DNA from: Prostheceraeus crozeri
Lineage: Eukaryota > Platyhelminthes > Polycladida > Euryleptidae
Assembly (NCBI GenBank): GCA_907163375.1
Contig: CAJQUW010003607.1
Coordinates: 186,001-250,000, forward strand
Direction of reading: 5' to 3'
DNA: 64,000 nucleotides
Shown: positions 11,469-23,452 of the stretch, piece after piece
Numbering within the stretch: position 1 is the stretch's first letter
How the letters are laid out: each line of letters opens with the position of its first letter
The notes under the pieces: generated by a model
What the model saw: the letters and a program-made list of their open reading frames with translations, nothing else
The model's database searches: none
What the model was told of the DNA's origin: nothing
Position numbers and translations under genes: made by a program

Positions 11469-14131
11469 ATGTCGCTGAGAACATTTTGCCTTCTGCTGAT
11501 TGCAGTCACTGGTGCTGTTGCATTGTCAGTGCAAGGTGGTATGTATTCTTTCGATCTTGTTTACGAGTTTTTGATTTCTGTTGTTCATAGTATCCGAATG
11601 ATAGCCATCTATGGAGGGATTAATTCGATGAATTCGAGGGCATGTTTGCTCAAGACATTTGTAAAACTAAGCTCGATTCAGATGGATATTATTCTAATTA
11701 TTATAAATAGAATACGAACTCTATTTGCACCACTCTTTGCACTGGAAACAACCATTATTATTATTACAGTGTTATAATCAATGCTACTATGTATTAATAT
11801 TACCAGAAATCTATCACGACTGTGGAGCACAGACAAAACATGGAAATCTGCATGTGCGGTGGGCTAGAGCTCAAGTGCAACTTTGGGAAATGATTGGAGC
11901 GTCTTAAAAATCGTATTATACGCAAATTCAAATCAACACATGACGTTGGACAATTTCATATCTATTGTGCAATTTTACGCAAAACACTTGTTTCGAATAC
12001 TTTAACAGGATAAAGCAAATTTACTTTCTCGAAGTGCGAGGGTAAAGTCTTCTATCTGATTCAACCCCCAGAGACCTGAGCTTTTTCCTGCGGGGGGTTC
12101 AGTGGACCCTTTTTACAAATTTTTAGTTTTCTTCCTTAAATATCATGAGTTAAATAATATCATAATTAAATATCTAGTAAAACAATGATGTTCACGTGCA
12201 GCAGATCGATGTAACTAATTATTAGAGTGTCTTTCAGCCTTCTTAGTAAACACATGCAAACATATGGTTTTTATATATATTTCAACGACATGTAGCACTG
12301 CATCATTTGTACTAAAAGGTTTATTTACGATGTTTGCTGTCACCATTATCCTCAGACAGATAATTGTAATAAAATTGATTTATTCCTTGCAGCAGCACCT
12401 TTACATTTGTCCATTTTTTAAGATTTGTTCAACCCTATCAGAAATAGGCCTGCACACGGCCATAATTGCTGCTTTTTAAGACTCTAAAAACAGCTGCGAA
12501 GATCTCCAACTCATCAATTACTGCTGAGAAAATTTTGTCAATAATCTATGTTTTTAGTGTTGAACTGTGAATTTAATGATAGCTTCCATCTCGAGCATTG
12601 ATTTATGCCGAGTTGTTGATATAGAGGCCGACCAGTCATGTGCTATCATGAGCGGAAGCAAATAATTCGCATTTTGTGATCTTCTAACACAGCGCACATG
12701 CACTAGCATGATGTAAACAATGAATAAATGAATTTCACTCATTCTGCATTATCGTGGACAAGCACAAAATCATTTTTCATCTGATCGTAAGCTCTTCTTG
12801 ATGGGAATTTCAACACCCTCTGAGACCTGTGGTGGCTATCTACCATACTTCTACTGATTCAATTGAAAAGAAATAACACATGCAGATTTACTGTCAAAAA
12901 TGATGATTTTACGTGGGCATGAGCAGGTGATATGTCCTCAGCACAAAATATAGAAATAGAAAAATATGGCTCCGGGGTGCACTGGACCCCCTTCATGTCG
13001 ACAACTATGTTTTCTCTTCGACAACCAATCATTAGTGAGTGAAATAAAGTCCTAGATGTGTTATCTGTTAGAAGTTGTGCGAATATGAGATATATCTGTG
13101 AGTTCACTTCAAATTTCACAAACCTTTGCATATAATTGATATCACGATGAAATTTCTATGATGAATTACATAATTTTGGCAAGAAATAGAGCGTTTTTTT
13201 GGAGATAGAGTTTCATAATGAGAGTGAAACATGCTTTAAGAAGATGTTTTACCTGACGTAACAATGTACTGGTGAAAAGTATTTAGCATTAATAAAACCT
13301 GCACACTGACACTGCAACGATTTGAGTATAAAGGCAAATCTCACAATATAATAACTTTTAGATGTGATTGTAGATGACTCTTGTATTTGATTTGTTTAAG
13401 TAACTTGAACATATTTTATTCATACAATCCGGCCATCAGAACGAACTTCTACAGAAAACGAGGCCGAAAATAGACTTTTCAGAGAACGATGCACACCCCC
13501 ATGGCTTTTAGCCGTGTTTCTGTCTAAATAATTTCAATTTAATCTTCATTTAAAGTTAATAATTTGTTCTTCACATGAATCAATCACTTTGGATTGAGGA
13601 CATATCCATCCTCCTACAATCAGCGAACTGGCTGCAGATGAAGAATAATTGTTGAATTTTAAGGTCATCTCCAATGTCTTTTTTTCATTGATTTCCGCTG
13701 ATTGTCTTGCAGATGGTGTGGAGCTGATTATTTATTATATGAACAGCGAATTCACCGTCACATCAGCGGACAGCCGCTTACAAAACAGCGGGACGTTTGA
13801 TGGAACTTCATACGTAAAACTGGTGAGGATTCCTCTGCTTCCTGGAAAAGTTCCTGCTAGCAGGCTGATTGAAATATTGGAAGAGGTTTTGAAGGTTTCG
13901 AATATCGGACGGATAGGTCAATTCAGAGGGAAGGTCGGAGAAGAAGTTGTGGGAGAGGCTACGACCCAAGCCGGCGATGAAGCTGTGAATGGAAATGTGC
14001 TTGTGGACAAGGCAGGAAATGAGTTCTCATCCGCCGCCGCAGGGAGTCCGTCATACAGGACCTACCTTCCACAGGACAACGTCTTCATTGTCGGTGGAGG
14101 CAGGAGGACTGTTCTCACCATTATGAAATGA
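11469..14131 (+). CDS. Small secreted protein of unknown family, two exons (copy A)
   Basis: Exon 1 (coding 11469-11538) encodes a signal peptide beginning MSLRTFCLLLIAVTGAVA and ends at a GTATGT donor. Exon 2 (13713-14131) follows a pyrimidine-rich CTTGCAG acceptor and encodes about 139 residues ending VFIVGGGRRTVLTIMK. The junction is phase 1, giving a predicted 162-residue precursor. An in-frame upstream ATG at 11445 adds eight residues; I prefer 11469 because it starts the signal peptide directly. The mature part has no cysteines, an early YYMNSEFTV stretch, a helical segment (SRLIEILEEVLKV) and a GEATTQAGDEA region. I do not recognise the family. Further small exons inside the 2.2-kb intron cannot be excluded. 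Conservation of both exons, splice sites and the AATAAA signal in the second copy supports a real gene. Confidence 0.65.
13428..13502. repeat. Short relic related to the Penelope-like element
   Basis: About 75 bases containing CAGAACGAACTTCTACAG and ACGAGGCCGAAAATAGAC inside the intron match, with substitutions, the segment at 22180-22255 at the edge of the Penelope-like element. The same relic is in copy B at about 29090-29162. It is probably an old fragment of the same element family. Confidence 0.4.
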
Positions 14132-14152
14132 ACATTAACTCCTTTATCCGTC

Positions 14153-14158
14153 AATAAA
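14153..14158 (+). promoter_or_regulatory. Polyadenylation signal of the copy A gene
   Basis: AATAAA lies 21 bases after the stop codon, followed within 30 bases by a T-rich stretch (TTCTTGTTTTTCTTG). The position and surroundings are conserved in copy B. Confidence 0.7.
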
Positions 14159-14449
14159 GAAAGCTGATCTTCTCCACATTCTTGTTTTTCTTGTAATGAT
14201 TCGTTGCACTTCAGCATGATAGGACTGCGGGATTCCGACTCGAAATTTCATTTAATGTGCTATTTGCGTTTCTCAAATTTGCCCGGGAATGACTCCAAGC
14301 TTAAATAAGAAGTTGTGTTGATGTTCACTAGGTCTGCTTTACAAGGAAACGAAACAGAATCATCACTTGCTTTATGTCACAGATATTTTCAGAGGAAAAT
14401 CTCAAAGTACATTTTATGCTTTATTTAAATGCCTATAATAATAAAAAAT

Positions 14450-15010
14450 AATAATAATTGTTTATTCAAAGAAATGATAATCGTACAGTTCGGAGCAGAT
14501 ACGATGTCAGGTTCACATGTATTTGAAAAGAAAAGAAAAAAAGTCAAAGTCAGAAAAGTTGAATGAATAACTTTGCAGTTGTGGGAATAAATGTCTTATC
14601 CCGGCGGCGGCGAAACTCGTTTCCCTGATGGCAAAAATGGCGGCATGAGGATGATTAGGATCCAACATTTTCTTGAATAACTTTATTGCCGAGGCTTCGC
14701 GACAAGTAGTAAGTGGGGCAAAATATTGCAAGAGCATTCGTAGGAGCAGATAATACGATGACATCTCTTCCTGATGCGCTCTAACTTTTCCGCATTAGAC
14801 TTGGAAATTCCTATAAATAGTGGATTGTTATACTCAAGGACTCCAAGTATGACCGAGTTATAAGTCTGGACGAGTTCACTCTTCGAGGTCTCAAACTTCT
14901 TGAGTTGTTTCAGAAGATAGATATAACGAGATGAAGCTTTGCAAATATTGTTGATGTGTATGTCCCACTTTGGATCTGATTGAAACTCTACGCCCAATAT
15001 CTTCAGTGTT
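14450..15010 (-). mobile_element. LINE 3' end at the right edge of copy A
   Basis: Minus-strand frames encode the LINE ORF2 C-terminal region: LGVEFQSDPKWDIHI, SSRYIYLLKQLKKF, LEYNNPLFIGISKSNAEKLERI, RKRCHRIICS and, in a second frame, FKKMLDPNHPHAAI. The element is 5' truncated near 15010. The 3' end is AATAAACAATTATTATTATT, an (ATT)n tail that joins directly to the end of duplication copy A. It is a different sequence from the LINE that abuts copy B. Confidence 0.8.
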
Positions 15011-16913
15011 GGCTATCTACGATGCTATTCCATGTAATTCACAGTATTCCTCAGCTATTTATTTCACTCATCCCTGTACCCAATCTTCTTTTCCTGGATA
15101 CATTCCAATTAGCTAAAGAACTGTTAAATTCGATGAAAATCTTTATATAACTCTGTACTGATTTAATGTGTACAGTACATTAAATGTTTAATGTAATGTT
15201 TGTGAAATGAATTATGACAAACCACAGATATCTTACTTTACACATATAACGTCTTCGTGATTAATCTATGACTCGGACTTTTCAATGAGCAAAGTAAAAT
15301 AGCAGTACTTCATCATGCACGTATTGAACTATAATGTCTATGTTTCAACAAAAAGTCCTGAAAACAGTCCATTAAACGATAATCTACACTTCGAAAGTCC
15401 TCGTTTATAGACTTAGTGTTCTCGTCTCCTTCGGAGACTCGTACATTAAATCTATGACGAGGACTTTCTGCTGTGTGTAAAGCCTGATATCAGTAATACA
15501 TCATAATATGCGTAATTAAAGTTAGGCATTCATTAAATCAACAGATGTTTGGAGAAATTGACTCAAATGAGCAAATCCTTGTTGACATAATAATTGCAGC
15601 ACAGAGAGCATGGTATGATACGAATGAGTTTGTTTTTTGCATTTCAGTAGAAGGATGCCTACAATAGGCCAATGTAAAATAAAATTGCAACACTTCTCAA
15701 CTGCAATAAATGATGCTGTCATAAAGTATCTAATATTTACAAATAATGAGGTACATTCCTGGAAACATCTGTTCTTGGGGCAAATTGGGTCTCTGAATTT
15801 GGATATGATGTCTACTTTCACGTGCGGAGTCTCTTTTACTTTACAAGGTGCAACTGGTATGATGGTACAGCAGACGCTGCTTATCAAAAACACATCGGGA
15901 CCGTCTTAAAGTGCTTTTCTTAAGCTACGTTTTTATTTAACGAATGCGACTTGAAATTGAATCTGTAAATGATGGTGGGTACAGTATAGACCTACATGTA
16001 CTGCAGTAAAAATTAATTTGTTCCAGATGTTCTATAGGAAACTCTTTAGATGTATGTCTGTGCAGTCTACTAGCGATCAGAAAACCATCCTTTGCAAAAA
16101 ATGTAAATGAAATTCTGTTTTTAGTAATCGCGGTTTGTTTTCTATAAGCGGAGGTCAACATTGAAGTTTAAGTAGCAAAAATTCCGGACCAAGCCAGGCT
16201 GTTTTCACTTACCGGGTGCTTTTATTATCCGTGTTTTTAATAAGCGGGGTATTACTAGGTTGAAAGTGCCAGTAGAAAGATTCACTCAAGTCTTCAATAT
16301 TACACGTGTTTCTAGGTAAAATGATTACGCTGAATTTAAATCTGGTGTCAGCTTTCTTCTACCTTGTCTCCTTTTCGAAATACATATAATCTTTTGGTTT
16401 TAGAGCTTTAGAGTATGAAAATGTATTTTCGATATAAAAAAAGTAATGGCCTATTTGCTTCAATGGATCCCGTAGATTTTTTATATTAGATAAGCTATAG
16501 GAAAACTGATATCAGATGTCAATTCAGCGGCATTATTTTTGCCCGAAAAACGCGTAATATTGAAGATTTGAGTAAAATTTTCTGACTGGTACACCTTCGA
16601 CCGAAATTACTAGTACTCGTAATGCCAGCATATTAGCTGTACTATGAAAGAAGAAGAGATGCCGGTACATGAAAATATACATTGTATCCAAACTCAGAGA
16701 CCAATGTACCCCAGAAAAAAGAACAAGTAGAAGTTCAAACTTACATCAAAGATACATTATAGCTGTAAAATGTTGACGTTTTGTGAAGATAACATCTATT
16801 GTTCTTAAAAAACGGTCAAGTTTTGAATTATCAGAAGATTAAAATTTGGATGGTCCTCTGAACATCATTGTAGAATCACATTATTGGGCTTACGTGGGAG
16901 TAGGTTCTCATGA
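15011..16913. other. Intergenic stretch with a short hairpin
   Basis: No recognised gene. At 15391-15453 an imperfect inverted repeat (GAAAGTCCTCG ... CGAGGACTTTC) encloses an inner TCTCCTTCGGAGA hairpin, and a similar half lies at about 15262-15277. Overlapping open frames on both strands at 15522-15909 (up to 123 codons) match nothing I know; because both strands are open I do not call either. Confidence 0.4.
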
Positions 16914-17263
16914 CTTGATTTTGATGTATGATTCTCTCCAAAGAAGTTTTGAGGACGTTGAATAAAAAGATTGACATTTTAATGAAAGAAACAAATTATT
17001 GGCCAAACTTTACAGCTATGTAAATCATCTTATGCGGATACAGAATCGAAAGATATTTTAGTTGAGCTGTTTTCGAAATCTGAAAAATCGTTAAAATCAT
17101 AGCTAAAAGACTACGTCCCTCTCTTTCGATTCTGTAGGCCCACAAGATAAGTTACATAGCTCGAACGTTTGGGCATTACTTTGTTTCTTGTTTTTACATT
17201 AAAATAAGTCATTTTTTCCACGGCCTTTAAACGTTTTTGGAGAGAATCATGCGGTCAAAATCA
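16914..17263. mobile_element. Foldback element, long inverted repeat
   Basis: The left arm (16914-17075) and right arm (about 17105-17263) are imperfect reverse complements along some 160 bases. Paired landmarks include GATTCTCTCCAAA with TTTGGAGAGAATC, GAAAGAAACAAA with TTTGTTTCTTG, and ACAGAATCGAAAGA with TCTTTCGATTCTGT. The short centre is near 17085-17100. There is no coding capacity. It is a MITE or foldback transposon; no target duplication was identified. Confidence 0.75.
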
Positions 17264-18039
17264 ATTCATCGTTGTAAAGACTATTTATTTAATTTCATTT
17301 TAGTTTATTTTATTATAAATAACTATTTTCTGATGCAGTAGCAAACGTTTATCAGACACAGTGATCAGTGAGTAAACATGTAGGACGAGGTAACAATCAA
17401 CAGACAAGAAGTTATAGTCGAGACTGGTTTGCCTGATTACTGGCATAAAGTTCACCATGTGTTCGCCCGTTGAAAGCAAGAACTCACATAACCCTTGAAT
17501 TCATTCAAAGTGCTTGCATTTCTCTCAGCTGGATATAGAGAGTTCTTTCACTACGCTCGACGTGAAGAAGCTGCTGCGGAATTTATGCTTGCTAATGGGC
17601 ATCAGTAGCTTCCGTGAATCACAGTCATGTGCTCGAGTTGACAGAATGAAGAAGTCGCTCACTCGGAGATCTACAGCTTCACTGAACATTTCATACAGAG
17701 AAATGAGACTAATGAAAAATGAATGAACAAAATGAACAATGCATGATATGTGTGAAGGCCCGGTAAGTTCAAATCACACGCGGAATTTTTTCACGACTAA
17801 AGTCGAGCTTCAATTTTACATGCTTTCAAGTTTAGTAGGCGAGCTCATAACAACTAAGTCTCCCCAACTAAGTGATATAATTGTTCTCTTGCTACTTAAC
17901 GTGTTTTGTCTTTCTGTTTGCCATACCTTATTGAGATACATATATTTAATGACAGCATCTGTAACGAATAATTTTATCTAAACAATTGGTACTTTCAATC
18001 CTTTGGTTTTGTCCTGAGAGTTTCAGTGCAACGAAATAA
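17264..18039. other. Intergenic stretch, nothing recognised
   Basis: AT-rich sequence. Two small plus-strand open frames (17514-17726 and 17739-17981) show no recognisable domain. Confidence 0.4.
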
Positions 18040-18047
18040 GTAATCAC

Positions 18048-18816
18048 TAGGGCGGTTTTTTATTGACCTAAAAAATTACGAATTTTGACTTTATTTTCAA
18101 GTAAATTTTTATCTAAAATTTTGACTTAAATGCAAAATTTTTACCTAATATTTTCACCTAATTCAGTTTTGTTTAACCAAAGAAACATCATTTCAGACTC
18201 ACAAGAAAACGTTACTTGTTTTAATTAAAGAAACACATTTTATTATTGAGCCCACAAATACAAAGTTCTTCACTAAAAGAAGGAATGCCACTTAAACAAC
18301 GAGTTAAGGTGGGTACTGATGATGAAGAGGCAATTCTTTGTAGCTTCGTCGCATGTTTGGCACTTTTACGCTGACTGTCAATCACAAACTGTTTCGCGTA
18401 TTTCACCGGGCATTCACAAAGCACACAGAAAAGTTCATTCATTGGTGCTACTTCAAATTCTTTATGATATTGTCAAGTAATTCTTTTGCACTTAGATGCA
18501 TCACTTTCAGCTGTCTTGGGCATTTCGAACAATCGAAGATAGTCAGTGTCAGTTAACAAAAAGATGTAGTTATGTGCGTTGAAATCCTTGCGAGAATATT
18601 TGGTGTCCCAATAGCTTAGCTTTTTGTTTTGATTGAAAAGAGTTGGGGAAACCCAATCTAAAAATAGCGCTTATGAAGGCCAGGTGTTTAAAAATAGCGC
18701 CTGGGAAGACCAGATTCCTGAAAAATTTACTGTCTTATTTAAACTTTTTGACCTTATTCGACTACATTTGACCTTATTTTTACTTTATTGACTATTTGAC
18801 TTTATTGACCGCCCTA
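18048..18816 (-). mobile_element. hAT-type element with CGGBP1-like ORF, deleted copy
   Basis: The element starts TAGGGCGGTTTTTTATTGAC and ends with GACCGCCCTA, flanked by octamers GTAATCAC (18040-18047) and GTAACCAC (18817-18824), a 7/8 match to an 8-bp hAT target duplication. Subterminal AAAATTTT- and TTGACTTTATT-like repeats fill both ends. It belongs to the same family as 36166-37137, lies in the opposite orientation and is ~200 bp shorter because of an internal deletion in the ORF. Confidence 0.75.
18221..18523 (-). pseudogene. CGGBP1-like zinc-finger ORF, broken
   Basis: Reading starts at MPKTAESDASKC and shows the finger LFCVLCECPVKYAKQFVIDS followed by KSAKHATKLQRI, a C-x2-C-x18-H-type finger close to that of CGGBP1, a vertebrate DNA-binding protein derived from a hAT transposon. 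The C-terminal part (LTRCLSGIPSFSEELCICGL) resembles the end of CGGBP1. Codon 17 is TGA where the sister copy has TGC (Cys). The middle segment present in the sister copy is deleted. The protein would be a DNA-binding domain without the hAT catalytic core. Confidence 0.65.
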
Positions 18817-18824
18817 GTAACCAC

Positions 18825-21159
18825 CGATCTGAATAATAGTGAATAGAAATCTTCACTTTCTCTGATCGGCATAATATTGCACATGTAGTCATGTGTTGCT
18901 TTGCTGTACATTGTATCTAAGAATTATTGCTTTTTAATGAAGAAAACAATGAAACAAGTTGAAGAGGATTCATTGCTCAGCGGATTCCTGGCAAAGCAAT
19001 TAGTTGTGAAAGTTATCACATAATTATTTTGTTTCGAGTACTCGGAATCACTACTCGAGTAACACATTGAAAGTGAGTAGGCCTACTCGTGCCGAACACT
19101 ATGCCCAGGTCAGTATGTTTGAAGGACTTAAGTAGTTTGAGTTTCTTGATATTGCAAAATTTACATCAGCATGTGCCCTGCTTCAACATTCTTGCCCCCC
19201 TTGCCCAAAATTCGTTCCGGCTTCCCTGGTCTGCAACGAAAATGATTCAGTCAATGAGATTGTCCGCAGTCAAAATGATTTATTGAGTGAGAGTAGTAAC
19301 TAAATGCTCCATGGGTTTAGTAAGAAAAATATGATTGAAATGGCTAACGGACATAGTATTGTTGAGGCAATGTTTTGATAAGAAGGATGGACCCAGGGAT
19401 AGTAAGGATGTACGTAAGTGTGAAGTCTAGCAGGTTTCCCATTGTTGTCTTCAGGTAGAGATTGGAAATGAGCAATTGTTAAATGAAATGCTCCATTTTT
19501 GTGAGGTTGGTGTTTCAAATGAAGAAAGCGACCGCATTGTTGAAAGTTCTCTACTGTTATGATAATACGATGAGTTGTGAATACATTGTTTATCAAATAC
19601 GTGAGATATATTTTCATTTGAGCGTGCTAGTAGTTTCATCCAATATTGCTGCAATAACAACATCTTTAGAAAATGATGTCTGACAAATATTTACGAATGA
19701 TTTAAGTCATCAGTGTGTCATAGATCTCAGCGATTAGGTATAACGTAATGGAATGTTAGGCTATACCGATTAAATATATAGCAGCTATTATGAAAACAGC
19801 AATTAGATATTAGAATACAATCTGTTAATCAAATGATGATTTTAAATAATATTTTTTTGTAAACACATCTTAATTCTGACAGCAAATTTGAATGGTCGTA
19901 TAATTTACAAATAGTGTTTAGATTCAGACTATGATTTTTAAATGATCGTTTGGAAATTTTTATTCTATGCATTATAAAATGATTACCTGAAATCTGAATA
20001 ACAAATTTTTAATCTGCTAAAAGCATCATTCAATGTGAATTTGTTTATTTAATTTGGACCTTTGTATCCAGATGAAAATAATTCAATCTATATTAAAATC
20101 TCATATTGCCAGTTTCCACGTGATATCACATGAACCCTTTCTGTTGCTTAAGCAACAATGTGTTGTTGAAAATGTGTTTCATATGGAATGTGTTCGATCA
20201 TCATTGGTTGATCTATCATGATGCGCTATAACTTTTGCTATAAAACCACAAACATTTTACCATTTAGCCATCCAGTGACTGAAGCAGCTACATTTCCGAA
20301 AGTCTCGTTCAGTCAGCCTTTGCTTCTGATTGCTGCCTGCAAACAAATTCTGCAAGCAAATTCCTTCATCAAAGTCGTTTGTCATCAATCACTTCAGCTA
20401 AAAAGTAAGTTATCATGAATTCATTCGAGGAGCGAAAGTCAGAATGGCTAAGGGCACATTCGTGCAAACCACTACATTGCAAACTCTAGTGCACAAAATT
20501 TAGATATCAATTCTACAAGTACAATTCATCAATTACAAGGCACGAGTAGACACGAAGTTCATAGTGCCGAGTTCGTTCCCATTGATTTTTCCTTCGATTT
20601 CATTGGATAAACAAATATTTGATTTGGTGCCTATGAGTGCTTAGTGGCGCCTACTGGTGCCTCGAGGTACTAGAAATGCACTGGCTAAGCACTAACTGGC
20701 ACGAAATTTCGGCTTTGTGCCTAAGTTAGTGCCCTACAGTTTGCAGTGTAGGTGCAACATTTACTTCGTTTAAAGATCCATTTTTTAGCGAGAGAATTCT
20801 AAGAAGAAAAATGAAATCAACTTATTGGAGGGCCATGAGCCCTTGTTTTCGGACGAACTCAAAACAGCAATGATTGAACAATTCGGTCAGCATCGCCTTA
20901 TAAAGCTTGTCTAATAAAAGTTGGTATTATTATTTAATTGCAAAATGTAAAAAGGTGTTCGTTAGATCTAAGCAGCATTATATATATTCTTTAAATCAAA
21001 GAAACAAGCCCTGCTGCTGTTTCACTTAAAATTCCATTTTTTTCTTCTCTTAAGCTTTTGCTACTACCGGCCTTGTCAAAAGTGTAAGTGGTTGGACATA
21101 TTAACGTAGTAAAATACAAACATGTTTAAAAGTCAAAGAGATGGATGGAAAAGTCTAGG
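18825..21159. other. Intergenic stretch, nothing recognised
   Basis: Long AT-rich interval without a recognised coding region or element end. Local features are a TTGCTTAAGCAA palindrome at about 20145 and a run of degenerate GTGCCT words at 20630-20730. Small open frames on both strands at 19300-19683 overlap one another and look like chance. Confidence 0.4.
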
Positions 21160-22255
21160 AAGGTACATAGTATCAAATAATTAAATTGTCTAATGCACGG
21201 CTCTCTTCGTGGGAATTAATGGTCGGCTTTCTTTGTTGAATTATAATACTTTCAAGAAATCGGAGATTGATGGGATCTTTGTGATGTATGATCACTTTTA
21301 CGTTTGTTCTCCAGTTATTATTTTGATCCAATTGACAATGTATCAAATGTCTATGTACTGACGAACTTTGTTGTGTTAAATGTTCCTTGTTTCGGATGTG
21401 AAGTTTTCGTATCGTACTACCAATATACATGTAGATTTGATTGCAATTGAGGCATTTAATTTCATACACTACATTTTGTCGGTTGCAAACACGCTGGTCA
21501 TTGACAGGGTAGTTCTTTAGAGTACAAACGTTGACATTGCTTTTGGTTTGATTTTGAAGGAAATTTCTCATTGTAAATGATTGATGGAATATTCTGATGT
21601 TGAAGTTTTCTTTCTTGAATATGCTAATTATTTTGTTGTTCAATGTGTCGGATATGTAAGGCAATTAGAAGTAGGCCTAATGTGTATTTTTGACTGCTCT
21701 ATTTTTCTGTTTACGTTTGTGTTTCATTTGCTTTGTTGCGGTAAATTGTGAATACCCGTTTTTCTTCAAAATGTTTTTGAAATCCGAGTGATGTTTTTCT
21801 TTGTTGATTTTGAGGAGCATCTTTCGGAAATCCGGTTGAATTTATTTGTTATGATATTTATTTTCTGATTGCTTGGCAGAGCAGAGTCATTACGGATAAA
21901 TATCGGGTTTCGTGCGGGTTTTCTGTAAAATTCAAAAATTGGTTTTCGTTTTTTCTCCATTTGTATTTTGAAATCCAGTATAGATAGTTCATTTGAGGCG
22001 GTTTGATATTCTATTGTGAAATTAATGTGGTTATTCATTGTGTTAATTTCTTGAAATATTTGGTCTGCTTCTTCTTTTGATTTTGTGATGATAAAAATGT
22101 CATCAACATATCTTGCATACATTGCATGAGAGTGAAGGATTTGTCAGCAGGAATTTCTTCTCGATCATGTCCATATATAGTCCGGCAGCCAGAACAAGTT
22201 TCTGCAGGGAACGAGGCCGAAAGTGAGACTTTCACAGAATGATGTACACCCTATG
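21160..22255 (-). mobile_element. Penelope-like element remnant, RT plus GIY-YIG
   Basis: The minus-strand frame 21766-22122 carries the reverse-transcriptase motif MYARYVDDIFI followed by LSILDFKI and FEFYRKP, the hallmark region of Penelope-like elements. The downstream frame 21173-21664 carries a GIY-YIG endonuclease (VYEIKCLNCNQIYMYIGSTI, then RNKEH). The order RT then GIY-YIG is that of Penelope-like elements. The N-terminal part is missing and the coding sequence is broken in a few places. The segment at 22180-22255 recurs as a relic in the introns of the duplicated gene. Confidence 0.85.
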
Positions 22256-22399
22256 CCTACTACGAATCGGCACGTCTGCCGAGTTCTAGTGAGTTCCTCT
22301 TCTTGTCAGACAAGATCAAAGAAAAACACATGTAAATCCAATGAGACGCAGATTGCAGTTTTTGGCTAAAATGAAATTTTGTATGTTTTCTATGATTAA

Positions 22400-22684
22400 A
22401 CGAAAAGTACTAAGCCCAGAGTCATAATATTTGTCATGGAATGTCTTCAGGTCATTTCCTATGATGTGCATGTGCTTTTATCATGCATCTAATCGGCAAT
22501 GTATGTGAGAATGTGATTGAATGTAGATAAAGTTGCTCAAAATGTTTGTGTTTGCCGACATTAAGAGGCTCGCCAAATCTAAATGAGTTTAGCTATATAG
22601 ACAGGGGTGCATGAAAATGAAAAGAAATGACCTGAAGACATTCCATGCCAAAAATTATGACTGGGCTTACTTGGTACTTTTCGT
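22400..22684. mobile_element. TTAA-flanked foldback element
   Basis: Inverted arms of about 65 bases: ACGAAAAGTACTAAGCCCAG at 22400 is matched in reverse complement by CTGGGCTTACTTGGTACTTT ending near 22680, and CATGGAATGTCTTCAGGTCA by TGACCTGAAGACATTCCATG. Both outer ends touch TTAA (22396-22399 and 22685-22688), the piggyBac-type target. There is no ORF. It directly abuts a piggyBac terminus on its right. Confidence 0.65.
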
Positions 22685-22688
22685 TTAA

Positions 22689-23150
22689 CCCGTTTTTGCC
22701 CAAATTTTTATTTTTGACGAAACCACTATAAAAGCATTATTTTGCCTTCACTCATGTCAAATACCAGTATAGGCAATCAAATATCGGCTTTATAGATTGT
22801 AATTTGAAATTTTGTTCCACAAGTGGAACTGTGGGCATGATTGGCTCCGTGTAAGATGTTCCAGAAGTGGAACTGTGGGCACGAACGACCTTGTGAAAAA
22901 ATCAAAAACATAATTTGGAAAATCAATGAACCATTTCTTTATTGAAATACAAGAACTCTGAGACCCACTAAATATAACAGATCGGCTAATTGTTTTTGTC
23001 GAAAATGCAATTATTGGCTATGAAAAGCTTGAAAACATTTTTCGTGAACGCTTAGTTGACACATTTTGCACCCTTTCATTGTGTTCGTTTTGCACTGTGC
23101 ACAGCGCCCTTGCTTGACGCTTTCGATAAAGTGACCTCCTGAAACAGAAT
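22689..23150 (-). mobile_element. piggyBac-like element, 3' part
   Basis: The sequence after TTAA (22685-22688) begins CCCGTTTTTGCCC, a piggyBac-type terminus. On the minus strand, after a TTTCAG acceptor-like site, codons at 23026-23142 read KQGRCAQCKTNTMKGCKMCQ then LSVHEKCFQAFHSQ and stop. That is the C-terminal cysteine-rich domain of piggyBac transposases (C-x2-C-x8-C-x2-C-x4-H-x2-C). Two tandem 43-bp units with TGGAACTGTGGGCA lie at 22817-22895. The catalytic domain and the other end are not seen. Confidence 0.75.
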
Positions 23151-23297
23151 GGTTTGATAATTAGGTTGAAAAATGCTTCAATGAATAAAGAACGGTTTAT
23201 GATCATATATTAAATTTACTTTCAGTGCTAAATGTAACTATTTTATGAATTACGAATTTAGAAATCTGAGTGTAATAGAATGTGATTCTAATTTATA

Positions 23298-23452
23298 TTT
23301 TTGAAAAATTCAAAACAACATGATTTGATAGTATAAAATTAGCATTGACGAATGAAAGCAGTTTAATCGTTAATGTAGACCTACATATGCCCAAATGTTA
23401 TTTTTTTGAAAAATTCTAAACAACATGATTTGATAGTCTAAAATTAGCATTT
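23298..23452 (+). repeat. 50-bp direct repeat pair
   Basis: TTTTTGAAAAATTC followed by AAACAACATGATTTGATAGT occurs at 23298-23347 and again, with two or three changes, at 23403-23452. The second unit lies at the left edge of duplication copy B. Confidence 0.8.

Larger units (their letters stand above)
6968..14449 (+). repeat. Segmental duplication, copy A
   Basis: Direct copy of 23447-30095. Landmarks match in the same order and orientation: the LINE tail, the hAT-like element, the secreted-protein exons, the polyadenylation signal and the right edge. The offset drifts between about 15.63 and 15.86 kb because of indels. Sequence identity is very high by eye, often only 1 difference per 100 bases. 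Copy-specific changes are a LINE inserted near the left edge of A, an ~80-bp AT-rich expansion at about 9931-10019 in A, a 244-bp segment missing from B, and ~110 bp present only in B near 26395-26505. Confidence 0.95.

Noticed and set aside
12859-13131. Minus-strand 90-codon frame in the intron of both copies
   Set aside because: Intronic, opposite strand, no family, conserved only because the copies are young.
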